This document shows, one piece after another, positions 1 to 8,914 of a stretch of DNA of 64,000 nt. The stretch comes from DATCYZ01 sp036526195 (lineage in GTDB: Bacteria; Pseudomonadota; Gammaproteobacteria; Burkholderiales; SG8-39), in the NCBI GenBank assembly GCA_036526195.1, contig DATCYZ010000033.1:1-64000 (forward strand). Direction: 5' to 3'. Under the pieces are notes generated by a model, which saw only the letters and a list, made by a program, of their open reading frames with translations, was not told the DNA's origin and searched no databases. Position 1 is the first letter of the stretch. Every line of letters starts with the position of its first letter. The translations under genes were made by a program, and so were the position numbers.

Positions 1-402
1 GCGCGCCGCGCGGCGCGCGCCGCCTGCCGCGCGCAGCCGGTCCTCGGCCTCGGCGGAACTGAAGCGCTCGTCCACCCGCGCCACCTCGAGCCCGAAGCGG
101 TTCGACAGCTCGCGCGCGAAGCGCTCGATGCGCGCCGCCAGCGGGTGCGCGCCGGATTCCGCGACCGGCAGGCCGACCACCAGCTGCGCGGGCCGCCACT
201 CGGCCACCAGCGCCGCAATCGCGTCCAGGCACCCGTTGCCGCCGGCGTCCAGGATGGCGAGGGGGCGGGCACTGCCCAGCGCGCGCTCGCCCACCGCGAC
301 GCCGACCCGCTTCAGGCCGAAATCGAAGGCCATGACGGTGCCGGCGGACGCCGATGCTCGCGCGGCGCGCTCAGCGGTAGTCGCGCCTGTGCGCTCAGGC
401 AT
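1..402 (-). CDS. ruvX: RuvX/YqgF Holliday-junction resolvase-like nuclease, partial (3' end outside window)
   Basis: Putative pre-16S rRNA nuclease of the RNase H-like YqgF/RuvX family, cytoplasmic. The 134 visible residues show the first strand and acidic site FDFGLKRVG (26-34), VVGLP (75-79) and [10 protein letters not shown] (111-120). The family normally continues a further 10-20 residues to the last catalytic Asp, which lies beyond base 1. The chosen ATG at 402 overlaps the yqgE stop (395-397) by 8 bp, indicating translational coupling. It gives an N-terminal extension of about 22 residues before the core, so an internal ATG at codon 24 (near 333) is an alternative start. The yqgE-ruvX pairing is common in beta- and gammaproteobacteria. 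Confidence 0.9.
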   Translation of the reverse strand, partial: MPERTGATTAERAARASASAGTVMAFDFGLKRVGVAVGERALGSARPLAILDAGGNGCLDAIAALVAEWRPAQLVVGLPVAESGAHPLAARIERFARELSNRFGLEVARVDERFSSAEAEDRLRAAGGARRAAR

Positions 403-955
403 GCCCCGCCTCGTCCGACAGGCGCGCGAAATCCACGCCGAGCAGTTCCATGGCGGCGGGCAGCCGTTCCTCGGCGGGCACGTCGAACAGGATCGCGTCC
501 TTCGCCGGCACCGTGAGCCAGGCGTTTTGCGACAGTTCGTGCTCGAGTTGCCCGGCGGACCAGCCGGCGTAGCCGAGGGTCACCAGCAGGTGTTCCGGGC
601 CCTCGCCGCGGCCGACGGCCTCGAGGATGTCCTTGGAGGTGGTCAGGCCGATCGCGTCGCCCACCTTCAGCGTCGATTGCCAGTCCCCCGAGGGCGCGTG
701 CAGCACGAAGCCGCGGTCGGTCTGCACCGGACCGCCGAAGTACACCGGGGCGTCGGCCCGCTCATGGTCGCGCAGCTCGAGCGACAGGCGCTCGAACAGG
801 GCCTTCAGGGTGAGGTCGATGGGGCGGTTGACCACGACGCCGAGCGCGCCCTGGTCGTTGTGTTCGCAGATATACGTGAGCGATCTTGCGAAATACGGAT
901 CCGCCATCTTCGGCATGGCGATCAGGAAGTGCTGCGTAAGATTGATCGAAGTCAC
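395..955 (-). CDS. yqgE: YqgE/AlgH family protein
   Basis: Conserved UPF0301 (YqgE/AlgH) protein of unknown biochemical function, 186 aa, the usual family length. Recognisable segments are [10 protein letters not shown] near the start, the [18 protein letters not shown] core, [15 protein letters not shown], and a C-terminal part with [17 protein letters not shown]. The start is taken as GTG at 955 ([10 protein letters not shown]) because it matches the normal family N-terminus. An open frame continues upstream, but that part only mirrors the photolyase gene. The 3' end overlaps ruvX by 8 bp. The gene is divergent from the photolyase gene, with only 21 bp between the two starts. Confidence 0.92.
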   Translation of the reverse strand: MTSINLTQHFLIAMPKMADPYFARSLTYICEHNDQGALGVVVNRPIDLTLKALFERLSLELRDHERADAPVYFGGPVQTDRGFVLHAPSGDWQSTLKVGDAIGLTTSKDILEAVGRGEGPEHLLVTLGYAGWSAGQLEHELSQNAWLTVPAKDAILFDVPAEERLPAAMELLGVDFARLSDEAGHA

Positions 956-976
956 GCTTGGGCTGTAGTTTAGCGC

Positions 977-2407
977 ATGGCCCCGCAAACTGCCGCCCTG
1001 GTGTGGTTCCGTCGCGACCTGCGCGCGCACGACCATGCGGCGCTGCACGCGGCGCTGGTCGCGCACCCCGCCGTGCACTGCGTCTTCGTCTTCGACACCC
1101 AGATCCTCGGCGCGCTGGAAGACCCCGCCGACCGCCGCGTCGAGTTCATCCACGGCAGCGTCGTCCTGCTGCGCGAGGCGCTGGACGCGCTCGGCGGCAG
1201 CCTGCACGTGCTGCACGGGGACGCGCGCGAGGCGGTGCCGGCGCTGGCCGCGCGACTCGGCGTTGCGGCGGTCTACGCCAACCGCGACTACGAGCCCGAG
1301 GCCATCGCGCGCGACGCCGCGGTGGAACAGGCCCTGGCCGGCGTGGGCATCGCCTTCCACACCCGCAAGGACCAGGTGATCTTCGAGCGCGAGGAGGTGC
1401 GAACGCGCGCCGGGGGCGACTTCTCGGTGTTCACGCCCTACAAGCGCGCCTGGCTGGAGGCGCTCACGGCGTTCCACGTCAAGGCCTACCCCGTTGAGCG
1501 CCACGCGGCGCGGCTGGTGCGGACCCGGGTGCCGCCGGTGCCGGGCCTCGCGGCGCTCGGGTTTCGCCGCACCAACCTCGCGGCGCTCGGCATCGGGCCC
1601 GGGGCGCCCGCCGGGGCGCAGCTGTTCGCCGCGTTCCGGCGTCGCATCGATGCCTATCACGAGCGGCGCGACTTCCCGGCGCGCAAGGGGCCCTCGTACC
1701 TGTCGGTGCACCTGCGCTTCGGCACGGTGTCGATCCGCGCGCTCGCCGGATTCGCCTGGCGCCGCGACAGCGACGGCGCGCGGACCTGGTTGAGCGAGCT
1801 CATCTGGCGCGAGTTCTACTTCGCTGTGCTGGCCGCCCGGCCCGACGTCGCCACGCGCGCCTTTCGCCCGGCGTACGACGCGCTGGCGTTCGATGACGAC
1901 GCGGCGCTGTGGCGCGCCTGGTGCGAGGGCCGCACCGGCTATCCGCTGGTGGATGCCGCCATGCGGCAGCTTTCGCAGACCGGGTACATGCACAACCGGC
2001 TGCGCATGGTGGCCGCCTCGTTCCTCGTCAAGGACCTCGGCATCGACTGGCGCCGCGGCGAACGCTGGTTCGCGGCGAAACTGAACGACTACGACCTCGC
2101 CGCGAACAACGGCGGCTGGCAATGGTGCGCCTCGACGGGCTGCGACGCGCAGCCCTGGTTCCGCATCTTCAACCCGGTGACCCAGTCGCGCCGCTTCGAC
2201 CCGGAGGGCGCGTTCATCCGGCGCTACGTTCCGGAGGTGTCGCGACTGCCGCGCCCCGCGGTGCACGCGCCCTGGGAACTCGACGCCGCCACCCAGCGCG
2301 CGCTCGGCTGCGTCATCGGGCGGGACTATCCGGCGCCGGTGGTCGATCACGCCGAAGCGCGCCGGCGCACCCTCGCACGCTACGGCGCGGTGAAGGCGCC
2401 GCGCTGA
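977..2407 (+). CDS. phrB: Deoxyribodipyrimidine photolyase (class I, FAD)
   Basis: Light-driven repair of cyclobutane pyrimidine dimers, cytoplasmic. 476 aa, typical of class I CPD photolyases. The N-terminal alpha/beta antenna domain starts with [13 protein letters not shown] (8-20). The C-terminal FAD domain carries LIWREFYF, the helix around [17 protein letters not shown], and the signature run [15 protein letters not shown] followed by [15 protein letters not shown]. It begins 21 bp from the divergent yqgE start and is followed convergently by the rubredoxin gene. No other repair gene is adjacent. Confidence 0.95.
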   Translation: MAPQTAALVWFRRDLRAHDHAALHAALVAHPAVHCVFVFDTQILGALEDPADRRVEFIHGSVVLLREALDALGGSLHVLHGDAREAVPALAARLGVAAVYANRDYEPEAIARDAAVEQALAGVGIAFHTRKDQVIFEREEVRTRAGGDFSVFTPYKRAWLEALTAFHVKAYPVERHAARLVRTRVPPVPGLAALGFRRTNLAALGIGPGAPAGAQLFAAFRRRIDAYHERRDFPARKGPSYLSVHLRFGTVSIRALAGFAWRRDSDGARTWLSELIWREFYFAVLAARPDVATRAFRPAYDALAFDDDAALWRAWCEGRTGYPLVDAAMRQLSQTGYMHNRLRMVAASFLVKDLGIDWRRGERWFAAKLNDYDLAANNGGWQWCASTGCDAQPWFRIFNPVTQSRRFDPEGAFIRRYVPEVSRLPRPAVHAPWELDAATQRALGCVIGRDYPAPVVDHAEARRRTLARYGAVKAPR

Positions 2408-2420
2408 ACCCCTTGCAGGC

Positions 2421-2603
2421 TCAGACTTCCACCATCTCGAAGTCTTCCTTGCGCGCGCCGCACTCCGGGCAGGTCCAGTTGATCGGCACGTCTTCCCAAC
2501 GGGTGCCTGGCGCGAGGCCCTCTTCGGGCAGACCGGCGGCTTCATCGTAGATGAAACCGCAGATCAGGCACATCCAGGACTTGTAATCCTTGTCAGCGGG
2601 CAT
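2421..2603 (-). CDS. Rubredoxin
   Basis: Small one-iron electron carrier, 60 aa, cytoplasmic. Two CxxC knuckles ligate the iron: CLIC (12-15) and CPEC (45-48), with the usual aromatic/[17 protein letters not shown] segment between them. The ATG at 2603 gives the standard rubredoxin length. It is convergent with the photolyase gene (13 bp apart) and divergent from thiD (78 bp). The redox partner is not encoded nearby, so its role here is unknown. Confidence 0.95.
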   Translation of the reverse strand: MPADKDYKSWMCLICGFIYDEAAGLPEEGLAPGTRWEDVPINWTCPECGARKEDFEMVEV

Positions 2604-2681
2604 GGAAAAAGATCGGGCTGGGTTAAAATGGCCCGGCATCTTAACGCATTCTTCCGCGCCGCCTGATCGCGAGCGCGATGC

Positions 2682-3482
2682 ATGTCCCCTCCGCGCCCCA
2701 TCGTTCTCGCCATCGCCGCATCGGACCCCACCGGGGGCGCCGGCCTCCAGGCCGATTTGCTGACGCTCGCCGCGCTCGGCTGCCATCCGGTGTCGGTGCT
2801 GACCGCGATCACCGCGCAGGACACGCATGGCGTGAAGCAGGTGATGCCACTCGACGCCGAGTGGGTGTCGCGCCAGGCCGCGGTGTTGCTGCGCGACGTG
2901 CGCGTCGCCGCGATCAAGATCGGCGTGCTTGGCAGCGCCGCAAATGTCGCGGCCGTCGCCGCCGTGCTCGATGCGCAGCCCGGGGTTCCCGTGGTGCTCG
3001 ACCCGGTGCTCGCCTCGGGGCGCGGCGACGCGCTCGCGGACGAAGCGCTGATCGCGGTGCTGCGATCGCAGTTGCTGCCGCGCGTCACGGTGCTGACGCC
3101 GAACCTGCCCGAAGCGCGGCGCCTCGCCGGCGACGCCGCGGCGGGACGCGAAGCCTGCGCGCGCGCGCTGATGGAACTTGGCTGCCGTCATGTCCTCGTC
3201 ACCGGCACGCACGACGGCACCGATGAGGTCGTGAACACCTTGTTCGCGCGCGAGGGCGTGCTGCGCGAGGATCGCTGGCCGCGCCTGCCCGGTGAATTCC
3301 ACGGCTCGGGCTGCACGCTCGCCTCCGCGCTGGCCGCGCTGATTGCCCTCGGCCGCGCGCTGCCCGACGCCGCGCGCGAGGCGCAGGACTTCACCTGGCA
3401 GGCGCTCGCCGGGGGGTTCGCCGCGGGCCGCGGACAGGCGATTCCCGACCGGTTCTTCCGCGCCCGGGCGCCGCAGCCATGA
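2682..3482 (+). CDS. thiD: Hydroxymethylpyrimidine / phosphomethylpyrimidine kinase
   Basis: Phosphorylates HMP and HMP-P to HMP-PP for thiamine synthesis; ribokinase-like fold, 266 aa. Seen are the N-terminal [18 protein letters not shown] motif, the LDPVLASG segment, [12 protein letters not shown], and the C-terminal anion-hole motif [16 protein letters not shown]. The stop overlaps the thiE start by 4 bp (ATGA). thiD-thiE forms the coupling arm of the pathway, and hemL follows. No TPP riboswitch (thi-box) is visible in the 78-bp leader. Confidence 0.95.
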   Translation: MSPPRPIVLAIAASDPTGGAGLQADLLTLAALGCHPVSVLTAITAQDTHGVKQVMPLDAEWVSRQAAVLLRDVRVAAIKIGVLGSAANVAAVAAVLDAQPGVPVVLDPVLASGRGDALADEALIAVLRSQLLPRVTVLTPNLPEARRLAGDAAAGREACARALMELGCRHVLVTGTHDGTDEVVNTLFAREGVLREDRWPRLPGEFHGSGCTLASALAALIALGRALPDAAREAQDFTWQALAGGFAAGRGQAIPDRFFRARAPQP

Positions 3483-4108
3483 GGCTGCGCGGCCTGTACG
3501 CGATCACGCCCGAGTGCGCCGACAGCGCGCAACTGCTCGAGCGCGCGGCCGAGGCGCTCGCAGGCGGCGTCGTAGTGCTGCAGTACCGCAGCAAGCAGGC
3601 CGATGCCGCGCGACGCCTGCGCGAGGCGCGCGCGCTGGCGGCGCTCTGCGCGGCGCGCGATGCCGTCTTCATCGTGAACGATGACGTTGAACTCGCGGCG
3701 GCGGTGAATGCTCACGGGGTTCATCTCGGCCGGGACGATGGCGACCCCGCTGCCGCGCGCGCGCGCCTGCCCCGCGGGCTGATCGGCGTGTCCTGCTACG
3801 ACCAGTCGCAGCTTGCGCGCGACGCCGTGGCGTGCGGCGCCGACTATGTCGCCTTCGGCAGCGTGTTCACCTCGCCGACCAAGCCCGGCGCGGTGCGCGC
3901 GCCGCTCGCGCTGTTCGGCCAGGCGAAACCGCTCGGCGTGCCGCTCGCTGCAATCGGCGGCATAACGCTGGACAATGCCCCTTCGCTGATCGCCGCGGGC
4001 GCCGACCTGCTTGCCGTGATCTCTGACCTGTTCGAGTCGCCCGACGTGCGCGCCCGCGCGCGCGCCTACGCGGCGCTGTTCGATTCAAGGAGCACGAAAC
4101 CCTCATGA
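3479..4108 (+). CDS. thiE: Thiamine phosphate synthase
   Basis: Joins HMP-PP and thiazole phosphate to thiamine monophosphate; TIM barrel, 209 aa. Key elements are GLYAITPE at the start, VVLQYRSK (32-39) for pyrophosphate binding, [38 protein letters not shown] and [19 protein letters not shown]. It overlaps thiD upstream and hemL downstream by 4 bp each, so the three genes are likely co-translated. Confidence 0.95.
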   Translation: MRLRGLYAITPECADSAQLLERAAEALAGGVVVLQYRSKQADAARRLREARALAALCAARDAVFIVNDDVELAAAVNAHGVHLGRDDGDPAAARARLPRGLIGVSCYDQSQLARDAVACGADYVAFGSVFTSPTKPGAVRAPLALFGQAKPLGVPLAAIGGITLDNAPSLIAAGADLLAVISDLFESPDVRARARAYAALFDSRSTKPS

Positions 4109-5388
4109 CGACAAAGAACGAAACCCTCTTCGCCCGCGCCCAGGAACGCATCCCGGCGGGCGTCAACTCGCCGGTGCGCGCGTTTCGCGCGGTCGGCGGC
4201 GCGCCGCCCTTCTTCGAGTCCGCCGAGGGCGCCTGGCTGGTGGACGCCGACGGCAAGCGCTACATCGACTACGTCGGCTCCTGGGGCCCGATGGTCGCCG
4301 GCCACACCCATCCCGCAGTCGTGAAGGCGGTGCAGGCGGCCGCGGCGCGCGCGCTGTCCTTCGGCGCGCCGACCGAGGCCGAGGTCGAGCTTGCCGAGAC
4401 GCTGTGCCGGCTGGTGCCCTCCATTGAAATGGTGCGGCTGGTGTCCTCCGGCACCGAAGCGACGATGAGCGCGCTGCGCCTCGCGCGCGGCTTCACCGGG
4501 CGCGACATCATCGTCAAGTTCGAGGGCTGCTACCACGGCCACGCAGACAGCCTGCTGGTGAAGGCCGGCTCCGGCGCGCTGACTTTCGGCAACCCGAGTT
4601 CCGCCGGCGTGCCCTCGACCACCGCGGCGCACACGCTGGTGCTCGACTTCAACGACACCGCGCAGGTCGAGGCGCTGTTCGCGGCGCGCGGCAAGGAGAT
4701 CGCCGCGGTCATCGTCGAGCCGGTGGCGGGCAACATGAACCTCGTGCTGCCGGCGCCGGGCTTCCTCGAGGCGCTGCGCGCGGGCTGCACGCAGCACGGC
4801 GCAGTGCTGATCTTCGACGAGGTGATGACGGGGTTTCGCGTCGCGCTCGGCGGCGCGCAGGCGCGCTACGGCATCGTTCCCGACCTCACCACGCTCGGCA
4901 AGGTGATCGGCGGCGGACTGCCGGTGGGCGCGTTCGGCGGGAAGAAGGCCATCATGGAGAAGATCGCCCCGCTCGGGCCGGTCTACCAGGCCGGCACGCT
5001 CTCGGGCAACCCGGTGGCGGTGGCGGCGGGGCGCGCCACGCTCGCGCTGGTGGAGGCCGAGGGCTTCCAGTCGAACCTCGAGGCCACGACCGCCTCGCTG
5101 GTGGCGGGCTTGATGCTGGAGGCGAAGGCCGCCGGGGTGGAATTCTCCGCGCAGTCGGTGGGCAGCATGTTCGGCCTGTACTTCCGCGCCGCGCCGCCGA
5201 CCTCGTTCGCCGAAGTCATGCAGTGCGACAAGGACCGCTTCAACAAATTCTTCCACGCCATGCTCGAGCGCGGCGTCTACCTCGCGCCCTCGGCCTACGA
5301 GGCGGGGTTCGTCTCCTCGGCGCATGACGCGAAGGTGATCGAGAAGACGCTGGCGGCGGCGCGGGAGGCGTTCCGGGCGCTGGGCTGA
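4105..5388 (+). CDS. hemL: Glutamate-1-semialdehyde 2,1-aminomutase
   Basis: PLP enzyme making 5-aminolevulinate in the C5 tetrapyrrole pathway, 427 aa, normal length. Motifs: [17 protein letters not shown] near the N-terminus, [17 protein letters not shown] (cofactor phosphate), [21 protein letters not shown], and [18 protein letters not shown] containing the Schiff-base Lys. The C-terminal [18 protein letters not shown] is typical of GSAM. It follows thiE with a 4-bp overlap. Linkage of hemL to thiamine genes is common in betaproteobacteria. Confidence 0.96.
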   Translation: MTTKNETLFARAQERIPAGVNSPVRAFRAVGGAPPFFESAEGAWLVDADGKRYIDYVGSWGPMVAGHTHPAVVKAVQAAAARALSFGAPTEAEVELAETLCRLVPSIEMVRLVSSGTEATMSALRLARGFTGRDIIVKFEGCYHGHADSLLVKAGSGALTFGNPSSAGVPSTTAAHTLVLDFNDTAQVEALFAARGKEIAAVIVEPVAGNMNLVLPAPGFLEALRAGCTQHGAVLIFDEVMTGFRVALGGAQARYGIVPDLTTLGKVIGGGLPVGAFGGKKAIMEKIAPLGPVYQAGTLSGNPVAVAAGRATLALVEAEGFQSNLEATTASLVAGLMLEAKAAGVEFSAQSVGSMFGLYFRAAPPTSFAEVMQCDKDRFNKFFHAMLERGVYLAPSAYEAGFVSSAHDAKVIEKTLAAAREAFRALG

Positions 5389-5410
5389 GCGCCGGACGCC
5401 CGGTCGCTTC

Positions 5411-5536
5411 CTACGCAGCCAGCTTCGTGACGCGCAATTGCTTGCGGCGCTGCGCCGCGCGCCACAGGTCGTACTGGGTCTGCTGATTCAGCCGGCTTTC
5501 CGCCGACCAACCGGACGGGGCGCGGACGAACGCCAC
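5411..5536 (-). pseudogene. Possible 3' remnant of an unidentified gene (41 codons)
   Basis: An open stretch on the minus strand reads from a GTG at 5536 to TAG at 5411. The peptide is charged and contains SRLNQQTQYDLWRAAQRRKQ. In the same frame two stops lie immediately upstream, inside the palindromic repeat at 5521-5566, so no longer coding region is present. I do not recognise the family. It lies between hemL and the antitoxin gene and may be the tail of a gene cut by the event that placed the repeat here, or a chance frame. Low confidence. Confidence 0.25.
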
Positions 5537-5566
5537 ATGGTAACATATAAGTTACTATTGGACGCT
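5521..5566 (+). repeat. 46-bp dispersed repeat, copy 1 (palindromic core 5540-5555)
   Basis: The core GTAACATATAAGTTAC is a 16-bp near-perfect palindrome, strikingly AT-rich in this GC-rich DNA. Similarity to copies 2 (22471-22516) and 3 (25726-25772) extends outside the palindrome: acgct on the right and a GC-rich cgcggacg-like flank on the left. It lies between the convergent hemL and antitoxin genes. Confidence 0.7.
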
Positions 5567-5581
5567 TGACGGCGTCAGGCG

Positions 5582-5881
5582 CTAGCCGCGGCACGCCTGG
5601 GCATGCAGGGTCAGCCCCAGCGCACCCATGACCTTGAGGATCGTTTCGAAGTCCGGACTGCGCTCACCGGAAAGCGCCTTGTAGAGGCTTTCACGGGAGA
5701 GCCCGGCATCCCTGGCGACGCTCGACATGCCTTTCGCCCGCGCAATATCGCCGAGGGCCTTGGCAATGAATGCCGCATCGCCGTTGGCTTCCTCGAAACA
5801 GGCTTCGAGATACGCCGCCATCTCTTCCGGCGTTCTCAGGTGTTCAGCGACGTCGTAACGACGGGTGACGGTCCTGGTCAT
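5582..5881 (-). CDS. Addiction-module antidote protein, HigA-like/COG3636 HTH family
   Basis: DNA-binding antitoxin, 99 aa, of the family paired with RelE/HigB-type killer proteins. Seen: [20 protein letters not shown] near the start, the helix-turn-helix stretch [21 protein letters not shown] (about 50-70) and the [20 protein letters not shown] tail. The ATG at 5881 overlaps the stop of the toxin stump (5878-5880), the usual toxin-antitoxin arrangement. The toxin upstream is decapitated, so the antitoxin is now an orphan. It may still be expressed, or even produced as a fusion because the upstream truncated gene reads in-frame through to it (one continuous frame 5582-6580). Confidence 0.9.
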   Translation of the reverse strand: MTRTVTRRYDVAEHLRTPEEMAAYLEACFEEANGDAAFIAKALGDIARAKGMSSVARDAGLSRESLYKALSGERSPDFETILKVMGALGLTLHAQACRG

Positions 5882-6057
5882 CGTGATGTCTCCGATAGAT
5901 TCCGTGCAAGACGCAATGCCGTCCTGATGTCGCGGGCCTGCGAGCGCTTGTCGCCGCCCGCAAGGAGCAGGATCAACGCTCGCCCCTGCCGCTTGAAATA
6001 CACCCGGTAACCCGGACCGGTGTGAATCCGCAGTTCGGACACGCCTTCGCCAACCGG
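5878..6057 (-). pseudogene. RelE/ParE-type killer protein, C-terminal remnant
   Basis: About 59 codons match the C-terminal part of the COG3657 toxin family: [19 protein letters not shown] and [15 protein letters not shown], ending [10 protein letters not shown] with an ATGA overlap into the antitoxin. Full-length members are about 100 aa; the first 40 or so residues are missing. Immediately upstream in this frame are two consecutive stops (TAA at 6063-6061, TAG at 6060-6058). No start codon of the toxin is left, so it should be inactive. Confidence 0.85.
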
Positions 6058-6580
6058 CTATTAGCTGAGCGTCTCGTCGTTTCTCGTACTCAGCAAGATC
6101 CTTTTCCATCGTCTGGACCTCGATCCGCTTGCGAGTTACCTCTCTGCATAACGAGCGATAGAGTTGGAGGATGACATGCTGCTCGGTCGTTATGCCTTTC
6201 TTTTGCTCAAAGTCGAAGAAAAGCTTCTCATGCTCATCGCAGAACCCGGGAAACGTGGAGGCCCACGCCAGACCGCGCGCCTTCATTTCGATTCGTCCCA
6301 CGTGGTGATCGAACTCGGGTGTTAAGACCTCGCCGCCCTCCGAGATGTACGCGAGTGACCCTTTCGATAACGTGTGTGAACGTCTAAGGCTTTGCTTGTT
6401 GCACCCTGTGTATATGCATCGCCTTGTCCTCTTCCATGCGGCAAGACGGGCATCGCGGCGGCCAAAGTGAAGCTTTCGTCGGATTGACTCCGTCTCGAAG
6501 ACGATTCGATGGTCCGCTTCATAGGCAGACATCACTTCATCGAATGCGGCGCCGATTCGGTCAGCCAGTTTCTTGTCCAT
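6058..6580 (-). pseudogene. Truncated hypothetical protein with C-x4-C...SH...C-x2-H zinc-finger-like motif
   Basis: About 174 codons from ATG 6580. The product is not matched to a named family. It has Cys55 and Cys60 (CIYTGC), Ser68-His69 (RRSHT), a conserved-looking AWASTFPGFCDEHEKLFF stretch with Cys114 and His117, and a charged helical tail near 148-170. The C/H layout suggests a zinc-binding, HNH-like fold, seen in poorly characterised accessory proteins (inference). There is no stop of its own: the frame runs through the toxin stump in the wrong phase and then into the antitoxin in phase. Local GC is visibly lower than in neighbours, consistent with acquired DNA and a deletion junction near 6058-6064. 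Confidence 0.6.
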
Positions 6581-6710
6581 TTTGACCCGGTGGGCCGACG
6601 ATGTGCCTTCTGACTAGAAGTGGTCGATTTTCTTGTTGACGAGATTGTTGCCAATCTAGCCGACACACCCCGCCCACACCACCCCATCAAAATCCCAGAT
6701 ACCACCCGCC

Positions 6711-8150
6711 CTAAACCAAAAACACCGTCGCCAACCCCAAAAAGATAAAAAACCCCCCGGAATCCGTACACGCCGTAATCAGCACCGACGACCCCACCGC
6801 CGGATCCTTCCCCTGCCGCGCCCGCAGCCAGGGAATCGCCACCCCCATGCAGGCCGCCAAAATCAAGGTCAACAAGATCGCCAGCGCCATCACCCCACCC
6901 AAAGCCACGGACCCGTACAACCAGTAGGCGATCGCCCCGATCAACGACCCCCACACCACGCCGTTCAGCGTCGCCACCCCCACCTCTTTGCCCAACAGCT
7001 TCCACCAGTAGCTCGAATGGATCTGGTCGAGCGCCAGCGCGCGCACGATCATGGTCAGGGTCTGGTTGCCGGAATTCCCCCCGATGCCGGCGACGATCGG
7101 CATCAGCGTGGCGAGCGCCACCAGCTGCACGATGGAATCCTCGAACACGCCGATGACGCGCGAGGCGACGAAGGCCGTCACCAAATTTACCGCCAGCCAC
7201 GACCAGCGGTTGCGAAAGCTGTTCCACACCGGCGCGAAGATGTCTTCCTCTTCCTCCAGCCCGGCCTCGGCCAGCTGCGCCTCCTCGCCCTGCTCGCGGA
7301 TGTAATCCACCACCGCGTCCACGGTCAGCCGGCCGACCAGCTTGCCCTCGGCGTCGGTCACGGCCGCGGAGACGAGGTCGTAGCGCTCGAAGGCGCGCGA
7401 GGCGTCCTCGGCGTCGTCCTCGGGGTGCAGGCGCACCGGCTCCTCGCGCACGACCGAGGACACCGGCAGCTCGAGGTCGGAGACGATGAGGCGGGTGAGC
7501 GGCAGCACGCCGGCCAGGCGCCGCGTGCGGTCGACCACGAAGAGCTGGTCGGTGTGGTCGGGCAGTTCCTCCATGCGCCGCAGGTAGCGCGTCACGGTCT
7601 CCAGCGTCACGTCCTCGCGCACCGAGATCATCTCGAAGTCCATCAGCGCGCCCACCGTCCCTTCCGCATACGAAAGCGCGGCGCGCAGGTGCTCGCGCTC
7701 CTCCAGCGGCAGCGAGCGCGCCACCTCCTGGATGACGTCGTCGGGCAGGTCGGGCGCGAGGTCGGCGAGCTCGTCGGCCTCCAGCGCGCCGGCGGCGGCC
7801 ACCAGTTCCTCCGGGTCCATCGCCGCGATGAGCGACTCGCGCACCGCGTCCGAGACCTCCAGCAGGATGTCGCCGTCGCGGTCCGCCTTGACCTGGTCCC
7901 AGACCACGAGGCGGTCGGCGAGCGGCAGCGCCTCGAGGATGTAGGCGATGTCGGCCGAGTGCAGGCGGTCCACGCGCGCAAGCAGCGAGGCGAGGTCCTG
8001 CGGATCGACGCGCGGCACGGTGCGCTCGCCCTCCGGCACGCCCTCGCGCGCCTCCTCCTCGGCGAGCCGCCGGCGGTGCAGCAGCTCCTGCACCGCGTCC
8101 AGGTGTTCCTTCAGGTCCTCGAGTTCGAGGCGCGTCGTGGGCTCGGACAT
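6711..8150 (-). CDS. mgtE: Magnesium transporter MgtE
   Basis: Inner-membrane Mg2+ channel, 479 aa. The N-terminal superhelical MgtE-N domain (about 30-135) is acidic, with repeats such as ADELADLAPDLPDDVIQEV. A pair of CBS domains follows (about 140-260), then a membrane domain from about 290 to the C-terminus with the signature MPIVAGIGGNSGNQTLTMIV. Cytosolic Mg2+ binding to the N/CBS domains is the known gating mechanism. The last few dozen codons use G/T-rich triplets unlike the rest of the gene. The gene is monocistronic here; the truncated zinc-finger-like gene starts 130 bp downstream of its stop. Confidence 0.95.
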   Translation of the reverse strand: MSEPTTRLELEDLKEHLDAVQELLHRRRLAEEEAREGVPEGERTVPRVDPQDLASLLARVDRLHSADIAYILEALPLADRLVVWDQVKADRDGDILLEVSDAVRESLIAAMDPEELVAAAGALEADELADLAPDLPDDVIQEVARSLPLEEREHLRAALSYAEGTVGALMDFEMISVREDVTLETVTRYLRRMEELPDHTDQLFVVDRTRRLAGVLPLTRLIVSDLELPVSSVVREEPVRLHPEDDAEDASRAFERYDLVSAAVTDAEGKLVGRLTVDAVVDYIREQGEEAQLAEAGLEEEEDIFAPVWNSFRNRWSWLAVNLVTAFVASRVIGVFEDSIVQLVALATLMPIVAGIGGNSGNQTLTMIVRALALDQIHSSYWWKLLGKEVGVATLNGVVWGSLIGAIAYWLYGSVALGGVMALAILLTLILAACMGVAIPWLRARQGKDPAVGSSVLITACTDSGGFFIFLGLATVFLV

Positions 8151-8210
8151 GGCGCGGTCATTGTAGTGAATGACCGTGTCCGGGTCCGGTCTTCAGGGCA
8201 CGCGCGCCGA

Positions 8211-8906
8211 TCAAGGAACGCGTACCGCGTTCATCCGCCCAAGGATCACCTCGGTGCGCCCGGCGATGTAGGGCGTCATCTGCCCGCGGCTGTAGCGCCG
8301 CGGGCTCGGCAGGATGACCGCGAGCCACGCCGCCTGCGTCGGGCCAAGCGCCGCGGCGGGGATGCCGAAATGGTGGCGCGCCGCGGCCTCCGCGCCGAAC
8401 ACCCCGTCGCCCCATTCGGCGAAGTTGAGGTACAGCTCGAGGATGCGCTGCTTCGGCAGCGCGGTTTCCAGCATCCAGGCGAGCACCGCCTCCTGCCCCT
8501 TGCGCACGTAGGAACGCTCGCCCGAAAGGAACAGGTTCTTGGCCAGCTGCTGGCTGATGGTCGAGGCGCCGGAAACGACGCGCCCGCGACGCTCGTTCTT
8601 CTCGATCGCCTTCTGGATCGCCTCCCAGTCGAAGCCCGCATGCTCGATGAACTTCGCGTCCTCGGCCGCGACCACCGCGCGCTTGAGGTGGACCGAGATG
8701 CGCGCGTAGGGCGTCCAGACCTGCGCCAGCCGCGCCTTCGGGTCCTTCGCCTGCATGCGCTCAAGGCGCGCGCGCATGAACGCGGTGTCGGAGGGATCGA
8801 ACGCGCGCCACCAGAGGATCTGCGCGAAGAACCACAGCTGCACCAGCAGCACCGCGGTCGCGGCGAGGACCAGCGTCCAGAGGACGAGCCGGAGGACGAA
8901 GCGCAT
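8211..8906 (-). CDS. mtgA: Monofunctional biosynthetic peptidoglycan transglycosylase
   Basis: Polymerises lipid II glycan chains at the inner membrane, without a transpeptidase domain; 231 aa, GT51 family. One N-terminal membrane helix (about 6-30) precedes the glycosyltransferase core. The catalytic Glu is Glu82 in AAEDAKFIEHAGFDW. Further motifs are GASTISQQLAKNLFLSGERS and ILELYLNFAEWGDGVFGAE. It begins 8 bp after the aroE stop on the same strand, so mtgA is probably the last gene of an aroE-mtgA operon, with tonB directly upstream. Confidence 0.95.
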   Translation of the reverse strand: MRFVLRLVLWTLVLAATAVLLVQLWFFAQILWWRAFDPSDTAFMRARLERMQAKDPKARLAQVWTPYARISVHLKRAVVAAEDAKFIEHAGFDWEAIQKAIEKNERRGRVVSGASTISQQLAKNLFLSGERSYVRKGQEAVLAWMLETALPKQRILELYLNFAEWGDGVFGAEAAARHHFGIPAAALGPTQAAWLAVILPSPRRYSRGQMTPYIAGRTEVILGRMNAVRVP

Positions 8907-8914
8907 GCGCCGGC

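Noticed and set aside
395..2545. 716-codon open frame on the minus strand across yqgE and phrB
   Set aside because: Only the last 186 codons (395-955) match a family (YqgE); the upstream part is the complement of the photolyase gene and reads as low-complexity Arg/Ala.
2604..2681. TPP riboswitch ahead of thiD
   Set aside because: The leader is only 78 bp and lacks the thi-box core motifs.
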